DNA from: Microvirga calopogonii
GTDB taxonomy: Bacteria; Pseudomonadota; Alphaproteobacteria; Rhizobiales; Beijerinckiaceae
Direction: 5' to 3'
DNA: 37,556 bases
NCBI RefSeq assembly: GCF_003347665.1
Contig: NZ_QDGA01000030.1
Span: 18,445-56,000, forward strand
The notes below the pieces were generated by a model that was not told the origin of the DNA, did not search any database, and was given only the letters and a program-made list of their open reading frames with translations. A program made the translations under genes and the position numbers. Below, piece by piece: positions 32,694 to 37,556 of the stretch; within the stretch, counting starts at the first letter, position 1; every line of letters begins with the position of its first letter.

Positions 32694-32719
32694 GTTGCCA
32701 CTCAAGGAGAAGTGAGTGG
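32694..32719 (-). terminator. tRNA-Thr terminator hairpin supplied by the element
   Basis: On the minus strand CCACTC, which includes the encoded CCA, pairs with GAGTGG ten bases later, and CAACCTTTT follows. The attL side keeps a related but not identical hairpin (17649-17668), so the element brought its own replacement. Confidence 0.6.
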
Positions 32720-32739
32720 TGCCGGTGGAGAGGATCGAA
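32714..32739. repeat. Right attachment repeat (attR) within tRNA-Thr
   Basis: These bases are identical to 17663-17688. They cover the 3' acceptor and T-arm end of the tRNA on the minus strand plus six bases beyond CCA. The next base outside differs on both sides, so the identity is 26 bp. Confidence 0.85.
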
Positions 32740-32791
32740 CTCCCGACCTTCGGTTTACAAAACCGCTGCACTACCGCTGTGCTACACCGGC
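32717..32791 (-). tRNA. tRNA-Thr (anticodon TGT)
   Basis: The 75-nt cloverleaf on the minus strand has acceptor GCCGGTG pairing with CACCGGC, discriminator A and encoded CCA. The D arm is GCACAGCGGTAGTGC, the anticodon stem is GCGGT/ACCGA-type with loop TTTGTAA (anticodon TGT), and the T loop is TTCGATC. It is the integration target: its 3' end lies in attR. Confidence 0.95.
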
Positions 32792-32930
32792 CGACGTCAC
32801 GTTGCTCAGGTAGCAGTCCGTGATGCGCTACGCAAGTTCCACACAAACGTAAATATTTAGTGTCCTGGCGCACCGAAACTATGACCGGACTATGGAATTG
32901 TCAGGAAAACATGGTCATGGAGTTGGTGTT

Positions 32931-33239
32931 ATGAAGGTCTCAGGGGCTCCTGTTGGGAAAAAGAGCTCGCCGTTTGCTGTCGTCAAAGTTCTCGCCGTGC
33001 TGACGATTTCGCTGGGTTTCGGCATGGCCGCGGAGCAGGCTCAGGCTACTCATGCGGGTCACGGCGTGGCGGCCAAGCCGGAGAAGCAGGCAGCGGCGAC
33101 GGTTGCCGCAAAGGATGTGGAGACGACGTCCTCCATCGATACGAATTCCGCGAGCGACAATGCCTGCAGCATTTCACGCAAGCGCCTTTTCGTGGAAGGC
33201 GAGGGCTGGATCGTCCGTCGCGTGACCACTTGCTACTGA
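32931..33239 (+). CDS. Small secreted protein (102 aa)
   Basis: ATG 32931 is chosen over ATG 32892 because it has a GGAG sequence upstream and starts near the signal peptide (FAVVKVLAVLTISLGFGMAA, then EQAQA). The mature part is Ala/Lys-rich and ends in a compact segment (CSISRKRLFVEGEGWIVRRV) with two cysteines, possibly a disulphide. The type is common in this bacterial group. It is followed by a strong terminator. No function is recognised. Confidence 0.65.
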   Translation: MKVSGAPVGKKSSPFAVVKVLAVLTISLGFGMAAEQAQATHAGHGVAAKPEKQAAATVAAKDVETTSSIDTNSASDNACSISRKRLFVEGEGWIVRRVTTCY

Positions 33240-33269
33240 TTCATCCATCTCTTTCGGAAGCCGAAATGA

Positions 33270-33295
33270 AAAGCCCCGCCTCGAGGCGGGGCTTT
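33270..33295. terminator. Bidirectional terminator
   Basis: AAAGCCCCGCC (33270-33280) and GGCGGGGCTTT (33285-33295) form a perfect 11-bp stem with a TCGA loop. A/T runs on both sides serve the secreted-protein gene and the convergent transporter gene. Confidence 0.9.
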
Positions 33296-33320
33296 CCCTT
33301 GAGATCAGTTCCGTTGACGG

Positions 33321-35039
33321 CTAGCGCTTTGCACTGACGCCTTCGAAGGTCATGATGTCGCGGTCCTTGGTTTCCGGCACGAAGAGCAGGCCGACCACGA
33401 AGGTCACCAGGGCGATCACGATCGGGTACCAGAGGCCGTAGTAGATGTCGCCGGTGGCGGCGACCATCGCAAAGGCCGTCGGAGGCAGAAGACCGCCGAA
33501 CCAGCCGTTGGCGATGTGGTAGGGCAGGGACATCGCAGTATAGCGGATACGGGTGGGGAAGAACTCCACCAGGGCCGCCGCGATGGGACCGTACACCATC
33601 GTGACGTAGATCACGAAGAGCGTCAGGATCCCGATGGCTTTCAGGGCCTGGGTATTGCCGAGAGCCCCAAAGAAGCCGCTGACCTTCAGAATGCTCGGGT
33701 CACCGGCCTTCGGATAGCCCGCAGCCGAAGCAGCCTCGGTAAAGGCCGTGATGTTGGCCGGAACCGCTGCGGCAAGCGGCGCTTCCGTGCCGTTGAACGT
33801 CACCTTGACGGGCGAACCAGCCGCAGCCGGGACGAGTTCATACTTGATGGCGGCGCGGGCGAGAGCCACGCGAGCCACGTCGCACGGCGCCGTGAAGGTG
33901 CGGATGCCGACCGGATCGAAGACCGAGCCGCAGGTGGCGGGATCGGCCACAACCTGGACCTTGGCGGTTTCAAGCGCCTGGGCCAGCTTTGGGCTGACGA
34001 CGTTCGTGAGGGCGCCGAAGAGCGGGAAGTAAGTGATCGCCGCGATCAGGCAGCCGCCGAGAATCACCGGCTTGCGGCCGATCTTGTCCGACAGCGCACC
34101 GAAGATGACGAAGCCGGCGGTGCCGAGGAGCAGCGACCAGGCGATGAGCACGTTCGAGGAGAGCAGGTCGACCTTCAGGATGCTCTGGATGAAGAACAGG
34201 GCGTAGAACTGGCCCGTGTACCACACCACCGCTTGGCCGATGGCAAGGCCGATCAGGGCGATGAGCACCATCTTGAGATTGCTCCACTGGCCGAACGCCT
34301 CCTTCAGGGGAGCCTTCGACTGCGTTCCCTCTTCCTTCATCTTCTTGAAGGCCGGGGATTCCTGCATCTGGAGACGAATCCAGACCGAGATTGCAAGCAG
34401 AAGCACGGAAAGCAGGAACGGAATGCGCCAGCCGGCAATGGGCCAGCCCTCACCGGTCTGGAAGCCCTGCTCGCCCATCCAGGTACGAAGCACGAGGATG
34501 ACGACCAGCGAGAGGAGCAGGCCGACGGTGGCCGTGATCTGGATGAAGCTTGTGTAGAAGCCGCGACGGCCCACGGGAGCGTGCTCGGCCACGTAGACCG
34601 CAGCGCCGCCGTATTCGCCGCCGAGTGCAAGTCCCTGGAGCATGCGCAGGGCGATCAGCACCACGGGGGCGACCCAGCCGATCTGGTTGTAGCTCGGCAG
34701 CAGGCCGACCAGGAAGGTCGAGCAGCCCATGATCAGGATGGTGACCAGGAAGGTATACTTCCGGCCGACGAGATCGCCGATGCGGCCGAACACGATGGCG
34801 CCGAACGGGCGCACCAGGAAGCCGGCAGCGAAAGCCAGAAGGGCAAAGACGTTACGGGTCGTCACGTCGAAGGCGGAGAAGAACTGCGCGCCGATGATCG
34901 TGGCGAGAGAGCCGTAGAGATAGAAATCGTACCATTCGAAGACGGTGCCGAGGGAGGAGGCCAGAATGACCTTCTTTTCCTCCCGCGTCATCGGCCGCAC
35001 TGCGGCGGCCGCATGAGGCGTGGTAGCTGCTGTTGCCAT
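33321..35039 (-). CDS. MHS-family MFS transporter with large extra loop
   Basis: The 572-residue protein is of the metabolite:H+ symporter (MHS) family. It begins REEKKVILASSLGTVFEWYD and contains ALLAFAAGFLVRPFGAIVFG and GRIGDLVGRKYTFLVTILIM, the family's helix 2-3 signature, then LRMLQGLALGGEYGGAAVYV. Between membrane helices 8 and 9 there is an added soluble loop of about 120 residues (residues 350-470, with two cysteines), which typical members such as ProP or KgtP (about 430-500 aa) lack. ATG 35039 follows GAAGGGAACCC. It likely imports an organic acid or osmolyte; substrate unknown. Confidence 0.85.
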   Translation of the reverse strand: MATAATTPHAAAAVRPMTREEKKVILASSLGTVFEWYDFYLYGSLATIIGAQFFSAFDVTTRNVFALLAFAAGFLVRPFGAIVFGRIGDLVGRKYTFLVTILIMGCSTFLVGLLPSYNQIGWVAPVVLIALRMLQGLALGGEYGGAAVYVAEHAPVGRRGFYTSFIQITATVGLLLSLVVILVLRTWMGEQGFQTGEGWPIAGWRIPFLLSVLLLAISVWIRLQMQESPAFKKMKEEGTQSKAPLKEAFGQWSNLKMVLIALIGLAIGQAVVWYTGQFYALFFIQSILKVDLLSSNVLIAWSLLLGTAGFVIFGALSDKIGRKPVILGGCLIAAITYFPLFGALTNVVSPKLAQALETAKVQVVADPATCGSVFDPVGIRTFTAPCDVARVALARAAIKYELVPAAAGSPVKVTFNGTEAPLAAAVPANITAFTEAASAAGYPKAGDPSILKVSGFFGALGNTQALKAIGILTLFVIYVTMVYGPIAAALVEFFPTRIRYTAMSLPYHIANGWFGGLLPPTAFAMVAATGDIYYGLWYPIVIALVTFVVGLLFVPETKDRDIMTFEGVSAKR

Positions 35040-35274
35040 AGGGTTCCCTTCCATTCATTCCCGGTTTTCCGGGTTCTGAGCCGCAAGCCATGCGGTGCAG
35101 GCCTGGGCCGCGGCATCGTGGCTGCGCTGCGCAACCAAGAATCCAACGAATGGAAGGCTATCGCCGACTTACCTTTCCACAATTCACAATTGGTATTTGC
35201 GACTTCCGTCTAAGAAGCTGCTCAAGAAGAGCAATTCCTTAGTCTCAGCAGTTATTTAGCAAGCGCCTTGGCCG

Positions 35275-36099
35275 TCACTTGCGAGTGCTTTTGGAAGCCC
35301 CTCTGACCACAGCGTAAAGGCTGATGGCGGCGGCATTGGAGACATTCAGGCTCTTGATGGCGCCGGGCATGTCGAGCCGGCCGATCACGTCGCAGCATTC
35401 GCGCGTCCTTTGACGTAATCCCTTGCCTTCCGAGCCCAGCACGAGGACGACCGGGAGCTGGATCTCGACCTCGTCGAGACTGGCGTCGCCGGACGAATCG
35501 AGCCCGATCCGCTGAAAGCCTCGTTCGCCAAGGGCGTTGAGCGTGTCGCCGAGGTTGCGCACGATCATGAAGGGAACGTGCTCGAGGCCGCCCGATGCCG
35601 ATTTGGCCAGAACGCCCGTGGCGGCGGGGCTATGCCGGGCCGTAGTGATGATGGCCTCGACATCGAAGGCGGCGGCCGTGCGGACGATGGCGCCCACATT
35701 ATGTGGATCGGTGATCTGGTCGAGGGCGAGCACGACGCGCTTGCCGCTCAAGGTATCCACCGACGGGGAGGGCAGGGGATCGGCCTCGGCATAGAGGCCC
35801 TGATGCACCGCGTCCGGCTCCAGGAGGCGATTGATCTCGTCCGGCCGGACGATCTCAGGTTCGACAGGGAGATGAGCGCCCAATTCCTCGCTGAGACGGC
35901 GCGCGGAATTCTCCGTCGCCAGCAGACGGCGAATCGTCCGCCTGCCGTTGCGAAGTGCTTCTACGACCGGGTGCCAGCCATAGAGGATTGTCGTGTCGAT
36001 CTCGAAATTCGGACGTCGGGCGTGAGCATCGCGGCGACCGGGTTTCCCGTGGGGGCGCTGGAATCTGGGCTTGCGGGATTGGAAGGGACGGTCGCTCAT
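35275..36099 (-). CDS. rlmB: 23S rRNA (guanosine-2'-O-)-methyltransferase RlmB
   Basis: The 274-residue SPOUT enzyme has an N-terminal basic tail (SDRPFQSRKPRFQRPHGKPG), the L30-like substrate-binding domain (YGWHPVVEALRNGRRTIRRL) and the three SpoU motifs: DQITDPHNVGAIVRTAAAFD, VLVLGSEGKGLR and GAIKSLNVSNAAAISLY. It would methylate G2251 in 23S rRNA. ATG 36099 is chosen because longer versions add sequence with no family resemblance. The neighbours tRNA-Tyr, tRNA-Gly and tuf are typical for this order. Confidence 0.9.
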   Translation of the reverse strand: MSDRPFQSRKPRFQRPHGKPGRRDAHARRPNFEIDTTILYGWHPVVEALRNGRRTIRRLLATENSARRLSEELGAHLPVEPEIVRPDEINRLLEPDAVHQGLYAEADPLPSPSVDTLSGKRVVLALDQITDPHNVGAIVRTAAAFDVEAIITTARHSPAATGVLAKSASGGLEHVPFMIVRNLGDTLNALGERGFQRIGLDSSGDASLDEVEIQLPVVLVLGSEGKGLRQRTRECCDVIGRLDMPGAIKSLNVSNAAAISLYAVVRGASKSTRK

Positions 36100-36289
36100 G
36101 CTGTATGGATCTCGCTTGGTGAAGGTAGCGCCATAGCACAGGGAGCGCCCGTTCACGACCGTCAGAATTCGTTGCGCTTTGGAGTTGACACCGGCCATGC
36201 AGGTCACCATAAGAGCGCCACGGAGCGCTTGGCCACGCCGGGCGCTTCGCAGAACAGCCTCGGCGTTTTGCGTTCGGGTTGGGTCTCAA

Positions 36290-36374
36290 GGGGGAATGTC
36301 CCGAGCGGCAAAGGGGGCGGACTGTAAATCCGCTGGCTATGCCTTCGTAGGTTCGAGTCCTACTTCCCCCACCA
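36290..36374 (+). tRNA. tRNA-Tyr (anticodon GTA)
   Basis: The 85-nt tRNA has acceptor GGGGGAA pairing with TTCCCCC, an anticodon loop with GTA (GACTGTAAATCC), the long variable arm typical of bacterial tRNA-Tyr, a GTTCGAGTC T loop, and encoded CCA at 36372-36374. Confidence 0.95.
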
Positions 36375-36391
36375 CCCAATCAGAAGGGCAC

Positions 36392-36465
36392 GCGGGTGTA
36401 GCTCAATGGTAGAGCAGCAGCCTTCCAAGCTGAATACGAGGGTTCGATTCCCTTCACCCGCTCCA
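36392..36465 (+). tRNA. tRNA-Gly (anticodon TCC)
   Basis: The 74-nt tRNA has acceptor GCGGGTG pairing with CACCCGC, D arm GCTCAATGGTAGAGC, anticodon loop CTTCCAA (TCC), T loop GTTCGATTC and encoded CCA at the end. It lies 17 bp after tRNA-Tyr and is probably co-transcribed. Confidence 0.95.
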
Positions 36466-36695
36466 CCTTCCGCAATCCCAACCGCTCAGCTTGTAATTTG
36501 GGGCCGCAACGCCTTTATACAGGCCGAACCTGCCCGGCGGGGAGGTGCCTGACAATCCGGTTCCCGCAGGTTCGAGGATCGGGTTATCCGGCATTACGTT
36601 CTGCAATATCGAAATTCGCTCTTGCACAAAGAGCATAACCGCAATATCGGACGCCCCTGGGTTTTTTGTTCCTGGCCTATGCAAGGTAGAGATCA

Positions 36696-37556
<861 letters not shown>

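Larger units (their letters stand above)
17663..32739. mobile_element. Integrated phage-derived element in tRNA-Thr (about 15 kb)
   Basis: Two identical 26-bp direct repeats (17663-17688 and 32714-32739) bound the element. The right copy is the 3' end of an intact tRNA-Thr gene and the left copy is an orphan tRNA 3' end. A tyrosine integrase lies just inside the right end. Contents include a PIN-domain gene, a T7-type tail fibre, a gp14-like virion protein, a serine recombinase, a MarR-like regulator and a HEPN protein. Composition and codon use differ from the flanks. Terminase, portal, capsid and polymerase genes are not seen. This makes it either a deleted prophage or a satellite-like island; which one is unresolved. 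Confidence 0.88.

Noticed and set aside
33516..35213. 565-residue frame opposite the MHS transporter
   Set aside because: Antisense shadow of a transporter with clear helices and signatures.

Overview
The window reads as a chromosome segment from a high-GC alphaproteobacterium of the order Hyphomicrobiales (Rhizobiales), probably near Methylobacteriaceae/Microvirga. This is an inference from gene order (rlmB, tRNA-Tyr, tRNA-Gly, tuf), a STAS-MlaE/MlaF/MlaD operon, a plcP-glycosyltransferase pair and a DgcA-type racemase. The host DNA is interrupted by one integrated element of about 15 kb with lower GC and phage genes.

Layout. 1-422: no convincing gene, but a good sigma70-type promoter drives a foldable stretch (candidate small RNA). 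423-4970: XRE-cupin regulator, DMT exporter, small membrane protein, a PlcP-like phosphoesterase plus GT4 glycosyltransferase pair behind a candidate Pho box, and a CheZ-like conserved protein. 5114-7240: a frameshifted MFS transporter converging on a DgcA-type epimerase. 7322-11320: four-gene Mla-type lipid transport operon. 11488-15914: CitE-like lyase with MaoC hydratase, NAD kinase, CutA, a Tat-exported metallo-hydrolase and a SpoU methyltransferase. 16-17.5 kb: very small membrane or secreted proteins, one apparently frameshifted.

17663-32739: element integrated into the 3' end of a tRNA-Thr(UGU) gene, bounded by 26-bp identical direct repeats. From left to right it holds an AT-rich PIN-domain gene, a T7-type tail fibre/tailspike, two small membrane proteins, a compact operon with a gp14-like internal virion protein, a serine recombinase with repeated sites upstream, a palindrome-rich AT-rich non-coding region, small genes with a duplicated stem-closed repeat, a MarR-like regulator beside a 16-bp palindrome, an ApeA-like HEPN protein, and a tyrosine integrase next to the rebuilt tRNA. 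No capsid, portal or terminase gene is visible, and the integrase carries an in-frame TAA at codon 40. The element is therefore either a decayed prophage or a satellite-like island carrying tail-fibre and defence-type genes.

32.7-37.6 kb: host sequence resumes with tRNA-Thr, a small secreted protein, an MHS-family transporter, rlmB, tRNA-Tyr, tRNA-Gly and the 5' part of tuf, cut by the window end.
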